From contig UQYI01000012.1 in assembly GCA_900545265.1 (NCBI GenBank), positions 1-64,000 on the forward strand: a stretch of DNA of 64,000 nt, given 5' to 3'. The translations under genes and the position numbers were made by a program. The notes beneath the pieces are model-generated. The model was not told the origin of the DNA. It did no database searches and saw only the letters and a list, made by a program, of their open reading frames with translations. Of the stretch, positions 24,674 to 32,970 are shown one piece after another (the first letter of the stretch is position 1; every line of letters begins with the position of its first letter). This stretch comes from an uncultured Eubacteriales bacterium (GTDB lineage Bacteria > Bacillota > Clostridia > Christensenellales > CAG-138).

Positions 24674-26308
24674 TTGTCAACCAGCTATCCTTTGAACGTA
24701 CCGGTTCCTCATCATTTCTCCTATGTGGTCCGCAACATTCCCGAAGTCACCGTAGAGCAGCGGGAGCGGGCCCTGAAAGCCACCCATTACAACGAGTTTG
24801 CTTTCCCCGCCGCCATGCTTACGGTGGATATGCTTTCCGATTCCGGCACCACTGCCATGACGGATAAGCAATGGGCCGCCATGATGCTGGGGGATGAAAG
24901 CTACGGCCGCAACACTGGCTATTATGTGCTGCTGGATGCCATGCGGGACTGCTTTGAGCGGGGAGATCGCCCCAAAAAGATCCTGGACCTGGTGCGTACG
25001 GACTGCCGGGACGTGGAAAAGATGATGGAGCAGGTATACCTGTGTGAATATGAAGGGGGCCTGTTCAACGGCGGCGCCGCCCAGCTGGAGCGGCCCAATG
25101 CCTTTTTGCTTCAGCAGGGCCGGGCGGCGGAATCCGTGCTCTTTGAGATCGTCAAGCAGATCATGGCTGAGCGGTATCCCGGCAAGGCCTTTACCATCCC
25201 CTCCAACGGGCACTTCGATACCACCGAGGGCAATATCAAGCAGATGGGCTCCATCCCCCGGAACCTGTTCCGCAAGGAGCTGCTTTTTGAGGTGCCGGAG
25301 GGCGGCGCCTACCCCGTCAATCCCTTTAAGGGGGATATGGATCTGGAGAAGCTTCAGGAGATGATCGATGCTTTGGGGCCGGAAAACATCCCCATGATCT
25401 ATACCACCGTCACCAACAATACGGTTTGCGGCCAGGCCGTTTCCATGCACTCCATCCGGGAGACTGCCCGTATCGCCCACCGCTATGAGATCCCCTTCAT
25501 GCTGGATGCGGCCCGCTGGGCGGAGAACTGCTACTTCATCAAGATGAACGAAGCGGGCTACCGGGATAAGTCCATCCCCGAGATCGCCCGGGAAATGTTC
25601 TCCTACTGTGATGGTTTCACCGCCTCTTTGAAGAAGGACGGCCACTCCAACATGGGCGGCATCCTGGCTTTCCGGGACAGAGGGTACTTCTGGAAGAAGT
25701 TCTCCGATTTTGCCCCGGACGGTACCCTTTTGCGGGACGTGGGCATCCGCATCAAGGTCAAACAGATCTCCTGCTACGGCAACGATTCCTACGGCGGCAT
25801 GTCCGGCCACGATATCATGGCCCTGGCCGTGGGGCTGTATGAGTGCTGCGATTTTCATTATCTGGATGAGCGGGTAAAGCAGTGTGAATACCTGGCCCAG
25901 GGATTCTACAAAGCGGGAGTCAAGGGTGTGGTGCTGCCGGCAGGGGGCCACGGAGTCTATATCAACATGGATGCTTTCTTTGACGGCAAGCGGGGCCATG
26001 AGACCTTTGCCGGGGAGGGCTTCTCTCTGGAGCTTATCCGGCGTTATGGCATCCGGGTCAGCGAACTGGGGGATTACTCCATGGAGTATGATCTCAAGAC
26101 CCCGGAGCAGCAGGCGGAGGTATGCAACGTGGTGCGTTTTGCGGTGAACCGGAGCATGTATTCCCGGGAGCATCTGGATTACGTTATTGCCGCCGTCAAG
26201 GCTCTGTATGAGGATCGGGAGAATATCCCCAACATGCGCATCGTTCAGGGACGCGATCTGCCCATGCGTCACTTCCACGCCTTCCTGGAGCCTTACCCAA
26301 ACGAATAA
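24674..26308 (+). CDS. Beta-eliminating lyase, tryptophanase/tyrosine phenol-lyase-like
   Basis: The product has the fold-type-I PLP signatures of this family: DSGTTAMTDKQWAAMMLGDESYG near residue 60 and ASLKKDGHSNMGGILAF near 320, where the second Lys should bind PLP. Family enzymes release indole or phenol plus pyruvate and ammonia from tryptophan, tyrosine or cysteine. I start it at TTG 24674 because a perfect GGAGGT lies 7 bases upstream. That gives 544 residues, about 75 longer than classical TnaA, so it is a divergent branch and the substrate is open. No Trp-containing leader peptide is visible. Confidence 0.85.
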   Translation: MSTSYPLNVPVPHHFSYVVRNIPEVTVEQRERALKATHYNEFAFPAAMLTVDMLSDSGTTAMTDKQWAAMMLGDESYGRNTGYYVLLDAMRDCFERGDRPKKILDLVRTDCRDVEKMMEQVYLCEYEGGLFNGGAAQLERPNAFLLQQGRAAESVLFEIVKQIMAERYPGKAFTIPSNGHFDTTEGNIKQMGSIPRNLFRKELLFEVPEGGAYPVNPFKGDMDLEKLQEMIDALGPENIPMIYTTVTNNTVCGQAVSMHSIRETARIAHRYEIPFMLDAARWAENCYFIKMNEAGYRDKSIPEIAREMFSYCDGFTASLKKDGHSNMGGILAFRDRGYFWKKFSDFAPDGTLLRDVGIRIKVKQISCYGNDSYGGMSGHDIMALAVGLYECCDFHYLDERVKQCEYLAQGFYKAGVKGVVLPAGGHGVYINMDAFFDGKRGHETFAGEGFSLELIRRYGIRVSELGDYSMEYDLKTPEQQAEVCNVVRFAVNRSMYSREHLDYVIAAVKALYEDRENIPNMRIVQGRDLPMRHFHAFLEPYPNE

Positions 26309-26331
26309 GCAGAACCCGCTTCTGCACATGG

Positions 26332-26379
26332 AGCCGCCGTTCCCCGGGCATGTATCCCGGGGTGCGGCGGTTCTTTTTT
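26332..26379 (+). terminator. Terminator of the tryptophanase-like gene
   Basis: CCGCCG (26334-26339) pairs with CGGCGG (26365-26370), with an inner CCCCGGG/CCCGGGG stem, followed by TTCTTTTTT. Confidence 0.88.
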
Positions 26380-26382
26380 CCC

Positions 26383-26509
26383 GGAGAGCGGGGGGCGGGG
26401 CGCACGGTTCCTGCGGCAAAGCCGCCGGAACGCTGCGGGGGGCGGTCGCCCCCCCGCAGGCGTGCCCGACGGGGCACGCCTGCGCCCCGCCTTTCGTATA
26501 CGGCGCAAG
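26383..26509. repeat. Three-hairpin intergenic element, copy A4
   Basis: The outer stem GGGGCGCAC (26397-26405) pairs with TGCGCCCC (26481-26488). The hairpins are GGTTCC-GCGGC/GCCGC-GGAAC, a long CTGCGGGGG/CCCCCGCAG and GCGTGCCC/GGGCACGC. GTATACGGCGCA follows at 26496. Confidence 0.85.
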
Positions 26510-26893
26510 CATCGTCAGCGGCGGGCTGCATGCAGCTCCGGGGTCGAAAAGGGCAGACTGCAGGGCTGCCCGTATACCGCACAATGCAGTACAAATAAAC
26601 AAAATATCGTTTACCGATATTCCGCTCAAACGCGGAAGCATGCATAAAATGTCGTTTAATAGGGGACTTTTCGGGACGGGCGGCTCGAGTTACCCGTATT
26701 CCGTGCAGAATGGCATAAGTGAGCGGAAAAATGTTCATATCTTTCTGCATCTACCTGTTTTCCGATTTTATTTGGCTGTATATGCGAACCATCGCTTATT
26801 CCGGTGCTGGAGTACAGCGCTGCTTTGCCGTTCATTCGTATATGTACAGAAGAAATAACGGAATTTCGTTTACACTTTTTAGCAAGTACATAT
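26510..26893. other. AT-rich intergenic stretch with recurring short words
   Basis: No gene is supported. It holds words close to ATCGTTTAC several times (about 26607, 26649, 26790 and 26864), one inside a small inverted repeat AATATCG - 5 nt - CGATATT. Similar words occur at 58659-59220, 60845 and 11942. Confidence 0.5.
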
Positions 26894-26922
26894 AAAAAGA
26901 TCCCCCGGTCGACCGGGGGATC
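26894..26922 (-). terminator. Terminator of the SH3 protein gene
   Basis: The perfect 24-base palindrome at 26899-26922 (GATCCCCCGGTC and its complement) is followed on the minus strand by five T. Confidence 0.9.
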
Positions 26923-26941
26923 CGTTTTGCGCAGGAACAGC

Positions 26942-27805
26942 TTACTTACTCTTGACTTCGCCAGAGGCTTTGATGAATTTGGCCGCCATATAGCCTTTGG
27001 TTTTGGTGCCGGCTACCTTTACATAATAGAAGTCGCCTTCCTTATAGTAAATGTAGACCTTCTTGTCCTTATAATATTCGCCGATGGCCTTGGCGTCCGT
27101 AGAGGGCTTTTCACGGATGGCCAGTTTGCTGGCGGTAATGGTGCCCAGCACGGTATCCTCCGGCTGGTCGGAAAGATCTTCCTTGGTATCCCCGGCGCCG
27201 ATGGCTTTGGTAACCTTTACGAACTTCTTGGCCACATAGCCATACTTTTTGGCGGAATTGACTTTAACGAAGTAGAAGTCTCCGTCCGTGGTATACAGGG
27301 TCAGTTCCGTGCCCCGCTTCATATTCTGGATAACGATGGGGGTCTTGGTGCTGGGCCCTTGACGCAGATTTACATCATTGCCGGAAAGCTCCCCGGCGCC
27401 GGCTTCCTTGACCATGGCGTTGGTGGGCTTTTTCAGGGCTTTGGGGTCTTCTTTCAGGCCCTCTGCCGTGGGAGAAGGAGAGGGTGTAACAGATGCGGGG
27501 GTAGCCGTGCCGGTGCCCAGGGTACCGGAAACATCCGGACTTGCACCGGCCGCGCCGCTGACGTTGGGCGTTATGATGGGCAGCAGCCCGCCGGAAGTGG
27601 AGCTGGGCAAAGGCGTGCTGGCGGGTTCCGCCGTGGGGGTAGCCGTAGCCGTGGGCGAGGGCAGATCCACCGCTCCTTCCTTACCGCTGCAGGCACCGAA
27701 GCAGTTGGTCACGGAAAGCAGGATGATCAGCGCTATAAGCAGGATCACCGCCGCCCCGATGGTAATATAGCCCTGAGGCGTGATCTTATATTTCTTCCTT
27801 GCCAA
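26942..27805 (-). CDS. Membrane-anchored protein with two SH3-type domains
   Basis: The 287-residue protein has a short basic N-terminus, one membrane helix (about residues 14-33) and a Pro/Thr/Ser-rich linker to about residue 120. Two bacterial SH3 domains follow, each with an NLRQGPS or AIREKPS start and a YVK/KGYMAAKF end. Such proteins sit outside the membrane and often bind peptidoglycan. The start is TTG, 9 bases after AGGAGG. It has its own consensus promoter and terminator and is a single-gene unit. Confidence 0.85.
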   Translation of the reverse strand: MARKKYKITPQGYITIGAAVILLIALIILLSVTNCFGACSGKEGAVDLPSPTATATPTAEPASTPLPSSTSGGLLPIITPNVSGAAGASPDVSGTLGTGTATPASVTPSPSPTAEGLKEDPKALKKPTNAMVKEAGAGELSGNDVNLRQGPSTKTPIVIQNMKRGTELTLYTTDGDFYFVKVNSAKKYGYVAKKFVKVTKAIGAGDTKEDLSDQPEDTVLGTITASKLAIREKPSTDAKAIGEYYKDKKVYIYYKEGDFYYVKVAGTKTKGYMAAKFIKASGEVKSK

Positions 27806-27843
27806 AAGGGTATCCTCCTAGTATTCAGATGATTTCTGATGCC

Positions 27844-27872
27844 ATTATACTACCCCCGCCGCCACGATGCAA
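27844..27872 (-). promoter_or_regulatory. Promoter of the SH3 protein gene
   Basis: On the minus strand TTGCAT (27872-27867), 17 nt and TATAAT (27849-27844). Confidence 0.85.
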
Positions 27873-27995
27873 AGCCATTCTTGCGGAAGATTTGTATCTT
27901 TTTCATAAACTTCGCTTCATATCCATCGGAAAAAAGAAACATATCCTGCAAATACTTCCAAAACGTACAAAAAACAGGCAAAATGCAGTAGATTT

Positions 27996-28024
27996 TTGAA
28001 AATGTATGTGATACCATACAAAAT
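27996..28024 (+). promoter_or_regulatory. Hydrogenase operon promoter with a palindrome in the spacer
   Basis: TTGAAA (27996-28001) and a weak CAAAAT (28019-28024) are 17 nt apart. The inverted repeat TGTATG - 6 nt - CATACA (28003-28020) fills the spacer, where a bound repressor would block polymerase. A redox or hydrogen-responsive regulator is a guess. It does not match the Rex consensus. Confidence 0.5.
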
Positions 28025-28074
28025 AGAGAAAGTCGGATTACCGCAAAAGGTTTCATATATTAAAGGAGGAAAAC

Positions 28075-28569
28075 ATGAACATGCACAAGTCCACCATCCC
28101 CTTCCGGGATACGCCGGAACAGCAGGCAAAGCTAGAGGCTGCCATTCTGGAGCACAAGGATCAGCCCGGCGCATTGATGCCGGTCATGCAGCAGGCTCAG
28201 GAGATCTACGGTTACCTGCCCATCGAAGTGCAGGCTATGATCGCCGAAGGGCTGGGCTGCTCTCTGGAGCAGGTGTACGGCGTCTCCACCTTTTATGCCT
28301 GGTTCAACCTGGAACCCAAGGGGCAGCACCTTATCCGGGTCTGTCTGGGTACCGCCTGCTATGTCAAGGGGGCGCAGGATGTGCTGGATGAACTGGCCCG
28401 CCAGTTGAACATAGAGCCCGGGCACACCACGGCCGATGGCCGTTTCACGCTGGAAGCCACCCGCTGCCTGGGCTGCTGCGGTCTGGCCCCGGTCATTACC
28501 ATAGACGATCAGGTCTACGGCCGGCTGACCACCGCCGATATCAAGGGCATTCTGGAGCAGTATCAATAA
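28075..28569 (+). CDS. hndA: NuoE-like [2Fe-2S] subunit of bifurcating hydrogenase
   Basis: The 164-residue protein has the NuoE/HydC thioredoxin-like fold with four [2Fe-2S] ligands: CLGTAC near residue 90 and CLGCC near 130. It belongs to the NADP/NAD-linked [FeFe]-hydrogenase complex whose other subunits are encoded at 32586-36531, and it carries electrons between the diaphorase subunit and the rest of the complex. GGAGG lies 6 bases before the ATG. It is the first gene of the locus, behind a promoter with a palindrome. Confidence 0.92.
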   Translation: MNMHKSTIPFRDTPEQQAKLEAAILEHKDQPGALMPVMQQAQEIYGYLPIEVQAMIAEGLGCSLEQVYGVSTFYAWFNLEPKGQHLIRVCLGTACYVKGAQDVLDELARQLNIEPGHTTADGRFTLEATRCLGCCGLAPVITIDDQVYGRLTTADIKGILEQYQ

Positions 28570-28663
28570 CCCTTCTCCCGCACCCCCGGCAAAAACACCC
28601 CCCTGAAGGACAAAGAGCGCAACCGTGTGCGCCCCGCCCGGGCATGGGCGAAAAAGGAGTGGC

Positions 28664-29002
28664 ATGACGATCAGAGAAATGGCCCGGCTTACCATGGCCC
28701 GGGTCTGCGCCGGAGAGGAACTGCTGGAGGAGCAGGTGGATTCCGCCTTTTCCAGCGACATGATGAGCGATGTACTGGCCTATGCCAAGGATCAGCCGGT
28801 GCTGCTGACGGGGCTGAACAACCCCCAGGCCGTGCGCACGGCCCTGATGCTGGATATGCGCTGCGTAATCTTTGTCCGGGGCAAGGACCCGGCGGAGGCG
28901 GTGGTGGATCTGGCCCGGCAAAGCGGCATTGCGTTGCTGGCAACACCCTTGACCATGTACGAGGCCGGCGGGCGGCTGTATGCCGCCGGGCTCCACAGAT
29001 AA
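28664..29002 (+). CDS. DRTGG-domain protein
   Basis: The 112-residue protein resembles the DRTGG domain found beside [FeFe]-hydrogenase genes in Clostridia: MARVCAGEELLEEQVDSAFSSDMMSDVLAYAK at the start and LLTGLNNPQAVRTALMLDMRCVIFVRG in the middle. The domain is thought to be regulatory; its ligand is unknown. The ATG at 28664 follows AAAGGAGT. The next gene starts 4 bases after its stop. A second DRTGG-type gene lies at 30945. Confidence 0.8.
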   Translation: MTIREMARLTMARVCAGEELLEEQVDSAFSSDMMSDVLAYAKDQPVLLTGLNNPQAVRTALMLDMRCVIFVRGKDPAEAVVDLARQSGIALLATPLTMYEAGGRLYAAGLHR

Positions 29003-29006
29003 GTCC

Positions 29007-29429
29007 ATGAGCGAACCGCTGCAGTTTCATTACGATGTGGCCGGAGGCGATTTTTCCTCTGCGGGGGAGGCCTCCGTCCAGGTAAAAAAGCTCCTTCGGA
29101 AGATGGGCTTCCCTCCGGAACTGATCCGGCGGATATCCATCGCTATGTATGAGGGAGAGATCAACATGGTCATCCACGCCAACGGCGGCGTTGCCGACGT
29201 GTATGTGGACGACGAACAGGTTCTTGTCCGTCTGGAGGATACGGGGCCGGGCATTGCCGACGTGGAGGCTGCCATGCAGGAGGGCTTTTCCACCGCCAAG
29301 GACAATGTGCGCACCTTGGGCTTCGGAGCGGGCATGGGCCTGCCCAACATGAAGCGCTATTCCGACGGGATGGATATCCATACCGTGGTAGGCCAGGGAA
29401 CCAGCATCACGCTGCGCTTCCGCTGCTAA
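29007..29429 (+). CDS. RsbW-type ATP-binding (HATPase) protein
   Basis: The 140-residue protein matches the anti-sigma-factor class of GHKL ATPases: RISIAMYEGEINMVIHANGG (N-box), LEDTGPGIADVEAAMQEGFST (G1 box) and GFGAGMGLPNMKRYSD (G2 box). Such proteins can phosphorylate an antagonist or bind a partner protein. No sigma-factor or anti-anti-sigma gene is near, so its partner may be one of the hydrogenase-associated proteins. It probably relies on coupling to the DRTGG gene, as no good ribosome site is visible. Confidence 0.85.
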   Translation: MSEPLQFHYDVAGGDFSSAGEASVQVKKLLRKMGFPPELIRRISIAMYEGEINMVIHANGGVADVYVDDEQVLVRLEDTGPGIADVEAAMQEGFSTAKDNVRTLGFGAGMGLPNMKRYSDGMDIHTVVGQGTSITLRFRC

Positions 29430-29471
29430 GGCCCGCAGGGCGCCGGGCGGCGGCAGGAGAAAAGGAGGCTT

Positions 29472-30767
29472 ATGGGATTCAAACATTCCGTTCTTCTGGA
29501 TGCAGACAAGTGCAAGGGCTGCACCCACTGCCTGCGGCGCTGCCCTACGGAGGCCATCCGGGTGCGGGAGGGCCGGGCCCTCATCGACGACACCAGCTGC
29601 ATCGACTGCGGGGAGTGCATCCGGGTATGCCCCTACAAGGCCAAAAAGGCGGTGACGGACCGGCTTGGGGATCTGGACGGGAGCAAGCATCTGATTGCCC
29701 TGCCGGCCCCCAGCCTCTTTGGGCAGGTGCAGAACCTGGAGGACGGGGACTATGTGCTTCAGGGCCTGCTGGATATGGGCTTTGACGATGTGTTCGAGGT
29801 ATCCAAGGCCGCCGAGCTTATCACCGAGCAGACCCGGCGGTTCATGAAGGATCCCCGGGCGGTGTATCCGCTGATCAGCTCCGCCTGCCCGGTCATCGTC
29901 CGGCTCATCGCCCTGCGCTTCCCCAGCCTCAGCCGCCATGTGGTGCCGGTGATGCCCCCCATAGAGCTGGCGGGGCTTATGGCCCGGGAGGAGGCCCTTA
30001 AAAAGCATCCGCAGCTGCGGGACGAGGATATCCGCACGGTGTTTATCTCCCCCTGCCCGGCCAAAAACAGCTGGATCAAGAACCTGGAGGAGGGGCAGCC
30101 CCGGCAGTATGTGGACTATGTAATCTCCATGAGCGAGGTATACTTCCCCCTGATAGAGGCCATGGATCCCCACAAGATCCCCCAGCGCATCAGCGAAAGC
30201 GGCATGGTGGGCATGGGCTGGGCCGTTTCTGGAGGGGAGGGTTCCGCCCTGATGAACGACAGGTATCTGGCGGCGGACGGCATAGAAAACGTCATCCGGG
30301 TGCTGGACAGCATAGAGAACGGCAACATCAGCGGCGTAGATTTTATCGAGCTGCTGGCCTGCGCAGGGGGCTGCGTAGGCGGCGTGCTGACGGTGGAGGA
30401 TCCCTACATCGCCAAGGGGCGGCTCCAGACCCTCCGCCGGTATATGCCCGTGACCAGGAACCACCTGCCCCCGGGGACGGGCCCCGTGCCGGAGGAGTGC
30501 CTGACGGTGCGGGCGGACGCCTTCAGGAGCGTATCGGCCCTGAACGAAAGTCGCCGGGAGTCCATCCGCATGATGATGGAGATAGAACGGATCCTTCAGG
30601 AGCTGCCCAGTCTGGACTGCGGCTCCTGCGGCGCCCCCACCTGCCGGGCCTTTGCCGAAGATGTGGTGCTGGGGCGGACGGATATAAACGAGTGCATCTT
30701 CCGTATGCGGGAGCGGCTGAAGCAGCTTATGGAGGAACACTCCCGGCCTGAGGAGCCAGGCGTATAG
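29472..30767 (+). CDS. Sensory-type [FeFe]-hydrogenase-like iron-sulfur protein
   Basis: The 431-residue protein starts with two [4Fe-4S] motifs (CKGCTHCLRRCP, CIDCGECIRVCP). A hydrogenase large-subunit domain with altered H-cluster motifs follows: SSACPVIV, SPCPAKN and ACAGGCVGG. It ends with an FeS domain, CGSCGAPTCRAFAED. The Ala before the first cluster cysteine replaces the proton-relay Cys of catalytic enzymes, as in sensory HydS proteins, which usually also have a PAS domain; none is visible here. It probably senses hydrogen or redox state. AAAGGAGG precedes the ATG. It is embedded between the regulatory-looking genes of the locus. Confidence 0.85.
   Translation: MGFKHSVLLDADKCKGCTHCLRRCPTEAIRVREGRALIDDTSCIDCGECIRVCPYKAKKAVTDRLGDLDGSKHLIALPAPSLFGQVQNLEDGDYVLQGLLDMGFDDVFEVSKAAELITEQTRRFMKDPRAVYPLISSACPVIVRLIALRFPSLSRHVVPVMPPIELAGLMAREEALKKHPQLRDEDIRTVFISPCPAKNSWIKNLEEGQPRQYVDYVISMSEVYFPLIEAMDPHKIPQRISESGMVGMGWAVSGGEGSALMNDRYLAADGIENVIRVLDSIENGNISGVDFIELLACAGGCVGGVLTVEDPYIAKGRLQTLRRYMPVTRNHLPPGTGPVPEECLTVRADAFRSVSALNESRRESIRMMMEIERILQELPSLDCGSCGAPTCRAFAEDVVLGRTDINECIFRMRERLKQLMEEHSRPEEPGV
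30641..30686 (+). repeat. Source copy of a 46-bp duplication
   Basis: This segment encodes part of the last FeS motif of the hydrogenase-like protein. A diverged copy (about 39 of 46 bases equal, with perfect 16-base ends) lies downstream at 30858-30903. Confidence 0.7.
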
Positions 30768-30857
30768 AAGCGGCCCAACGCAGAGGCAGGAGTGCCGCCC
30801 GGCCCGGAGAGCGAAGCCTTCCCGGCCCGGTGCAGGGCGTATGAGACAGCCCCGTCC

Positions 30858-30903
30858 CTGCCGGGCCTTTGCCCGGGATGCGACGCCGGGGCGGACGGAT
30901 ATA
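30858..30903 (+). repeat. Diverged second copy of a 46-bp segment
   Basis: It repeats 30641-30686 in the gap before the second DRTGG gene. The ends are identical over 16 bases and the centre has changed. It seems to be a decayed tandem-type duplication of the 3' end of the upstream gene. Confidence 0.7.
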
Positions 30904-30944
30904 CCCCCTGAGGGGGAGCGACGAAGGGAGGAGCATTCCCGGTC

Positions 30945-31274
30945 ATGACGGTTTGCGAGCTGAAAGAAAAGCTGTCCCTTACCGTGTTCTGGGAGGGAGA
31001 TGGAGACAGGGAGATCACCGGCGGCTACGCCGGGGATCTGCTGAGCTGGGTCATGGGCCGCTGCCGGGAGGGGGATTGCTGGATCACCATCATGTCCAAC
31101 CGGAACGTGGCCGCCGTCGCCCAGCTGACAGACTGCGCCCTGGTGATACTCAGCGAAGGGGTTCGGCCGGATCCGGATGCGCTGGAGGCCTTCAAAACCC
31201 GGGGCATGAACCTGCTGGGCTCCCGGGCGGATACCTTTTCCCTGTGCAGGGCGGTGGGAGAGCTGCTGGCATGA
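30945..31274 (+). CDS. Second DRTGG-domain protein
   Basis: The 109-residue protein shows the DRTGG-like pattern GGYAGDLLSWVMGRCREGDCWITIMSNRNVAAVAQLTDCALVILSEG. It is a paralogue in domain type of the gene at 28664, with low direct similarity. GGGAGGAG lies upstream of the ATG, at about 12 bases. Its stop overlaps the start of the PHP gene (ATGA), so the two are co-translated. Role in hydrogenase regulation is inferred from context only. Confidence 0.75.
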   Translation: MTVCELKEKLSLTVFWEGDGDREITGGYAGDLLSWVMGRCREGDCWITIMSNRNVAAVAQLTDCALVILSEGVRPDPDALEAFKTRGMNLLGSRADTFSLCRAVGELLA

Positions 31275-31987
31275 GCCTGTTCAGGGCGGAGCTGCATATA
31301 CATTCCTGCCTGTCCCCCTGTGCCGACGAGGATATGACCCCCTGCAACCTGGCGGGCATGGCCAGCCTGGAGGGGATAGGGATCGCCGCATTGACGGATC
31401 ACAACACCGCCGCCAACTGCCCGGCCTTTTTTGAGGCCTGCCACCGGTACGGCATCACGCCCCTGGGGGGGATGGAGCTGACCACGGCGGAGGATATCCA
31501 TCTGATCTGCCTGTTCCCCACCCTGGAGCAGACCGCCGCCTTTGACCGGGCGGTGCGCCGGGTGCGGATGCAGGCTCTCAACCGGCCCCATATCTTTGGC
31601 CGCCAGCTTTGGATGGGCCCCGGCGACCAGCTTTTGGGGGAGGATCCCTGGTTTTTGCCCGCCGCCACCGCCTGGACGCTGGAGGAGGGGGTGCGGCAGG
31701 CCCGGAAGCTGGGGGGCGTATGCTACCCGGCCCACATCGACCGGGAGGCCAACGGCCTGTTGGCCATACTGGGCGGCTTTCCCCAGGCCCCGGAATTTTC
31801 CACCGTGGAACTGCGGGAGGGGAAGCACCGGCCCCTGGCCCGGGGGCGGCGCATGGTCACGGCCTCCGACGCCCACAGGCTGTGGGAGATAGGGGCAAGC
31901 GGGTTCTCCCTGTATCTGCCGGCCCATCCTGGAGAGCATACAAGGATCACCGGCGCCCTGCTGAAGTATCTGGAGGGGAAGGAATGA
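31271..31987 (+). CDS. PHP-domain phosphoesterase
   Basis: The 238-residue protein has the PHP metal-binding motifs: ELHIHSCLSPCADEDM near residue 7, LTDHNTAANC near 45, GGMELTTAEDIHLIC, CYPAHIDRE near 155 and a final TASDAHRLWE. The fold hydrolyses phosphoesters with a trinuclear metal centre; the substrate here is unknown. PHP genes commonly accompany sensory [FeFe]-hydrogenase genes in Clostridia. Both ends overlap their neighbours by 4 bases. Confidence 0.9.
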   Translation: MSLFRAELHIHSCLSPCADEDMTPCNLAGMASLEGIGIAALTDHNTAANCPAFFEACHRYGITPLGGMELTTAEDIHLICLFPTLEQTAAFDRAVRRVRMQALNRPHIFGRQLWMGPGDQLLGEDPWFLPAATAWTLEEGVRQARKLGGVCYPAHIDREANGLLAILGGFPQAPEFSTVELREGKHRPLARGRRMVTASDAHRLWEIGASGFSLYLPAHPGEHTRITGALLKYLEGKE

Positions 31988-32547
31988 AGGAGCTTTCGCT
32001 GAATATCCTGGATATCGCCCAGAACTCCCTGGCCGCCGGAGCCGGGCATATCCGCATAGAGCTGGAGGAGACGGAAAAGACCCTGTCCATCGCCATCGGG
32101 GACGACGGCTGGGGCATGGACGAAGCCTTTTTGAAAACCGTGACGGATCCCTTTTCCACCAGCCGTACCACCAGGAAGGTGGGACTGGGGCTGCCCTTGT
32201 TTAAGATGGCGGCGGAGCAGACCGGGGGATGGCTGCATATCGCCTCCCGGACGCCGGAGCAGGCCCCGGAGGCTCACGGCACCCTGGTCACGACGCTGTT
32301 CCATAAGGAGCATATGGATTTTACCCCTCTGGGGGATATGGTTTCCACCCTGACGCTGCTGCTGCAGGGGACCCCGGAGGTGGATATACACTTTTCCCAT
32401 ACCCTGAACGGCGGGGAGGTTTCCCTGGATACCGGGCAGATGCGGGAGGTGCTGGGGCCGGATATCCCGCTGAACAGCCCGGAGGTACTCGGCTGGGTAA
32501 AGGAAAGCCTGCTGGAAGGGTATCGGGCCCTGGGGTACGTTTTCTGA
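31984..32547 (+). CDS. GHKL-type ATP-binding protein
   Basis: The 187-residue protein carries a histidine-kinase-type ATPase domain without a phospho-acceptor or sensor: LNILDIAQNSLAAGA (N-box), IGDDGWGMDEAFLK (G1), DPFSTSRTTRKVGLGLPLFKMAAEQTGG (F and G2). About 70 residues without a known domain follow. It starts within the stop of the PHP gene. It may work with the other ATPase at 29007, but no kinase partner is encoded in the window. Confidence 0.85.
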   Translation: MKELSLNILDIAQNSLAAGAGHIRIELEETEKTLSIAIGDDGWGMDEAFLKTVTDPFSTSRTTRKVGLGLPLFKMAAEQTGGWLHIASRTPEQAPEAHGTLVTTLFHKEHMDFTPLGDMVSTLTLLLQGTPEVDIHFSHTLNGGEVSLDTGQMREVLGPDIPLNSPEVLGWVKESLLEGYRALGYVF

Positions 32548-32585
32548 TATACATCAACCTATACATTTTGGAAAGGAGCATTACT

Positions 32586-32954
32586 ATGAAATCTCTTCAG
32601 GAACTGGCGGAAATCCGTAACAGGATGAAGAATAAGGTCGCACTTCGGGAGGAAAGCGGAGAGATCCGCATCGTGGTGGGCATGGCCACCTGCGGGATTG
32701 CCGCCGGCGCCCGGCCGGTGCTCAACGCCCTTGTGGAGGAGGTGGAAAAGCAGCAGGCCGGCAACGCCACCGTGTATCAAACGGGCTGCATCGGCCTTTG
32801 CCGCTACGAGCCCATTGTGGAGGTCTTTGAGGGCGGCAAGGAAAGAGTCACCTATGTGCGCGTTACCCCGGATATGGCGGCGCGCATCGTAAAGGAGCAT
32901 ATCAAGGGCGGCCAGCCCGTTATGGAATACACCATCGGAGCGGTGGAAAAATAA
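32586..32954 (+). CDS. hndB: Thioredoxin-like [2Fe-2S] subunit of bifurcating hydrogenase
   Basis: The 122-residue protein is a [2Fe-2S] ferredoxin of thioredoxin fold like HndB: MATCGIAAGA near residue 35 and YQTGCIGLCRYEPIVEVF near 70, with four cysteines. It passes electrons in the HndABCD-type complex. I start at MKSLQEL (32586) because AAAGGAGC lies 7 bases upstream. The NuoF-like gene starts 17 bases downstream. Confidence 0.9.
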   Translation: MKSLQELAEIRNRMKNKVALREESGEIRIVVGMATCGIAAGARPVLNALVEEVEKQQAGNATVYQTGCIGLCRYEPIVEVFEGGKERVTYVRVTPDMAARIVKEHIKGGQPVMEYTIGAVEK

Positions 32955-32970
32955 GCGGAGGAAGTAAGGA

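Noticed and set aside
28003..28020. Rex (NADH-sensing) operator before the hydrogenase genes
   Set aside because: TGTATG-6-CATACA is a palindrome in a good place but does not match the TTGTTAANNNNTTAACAA-type Rex consensus, so I call it only a possible operator.
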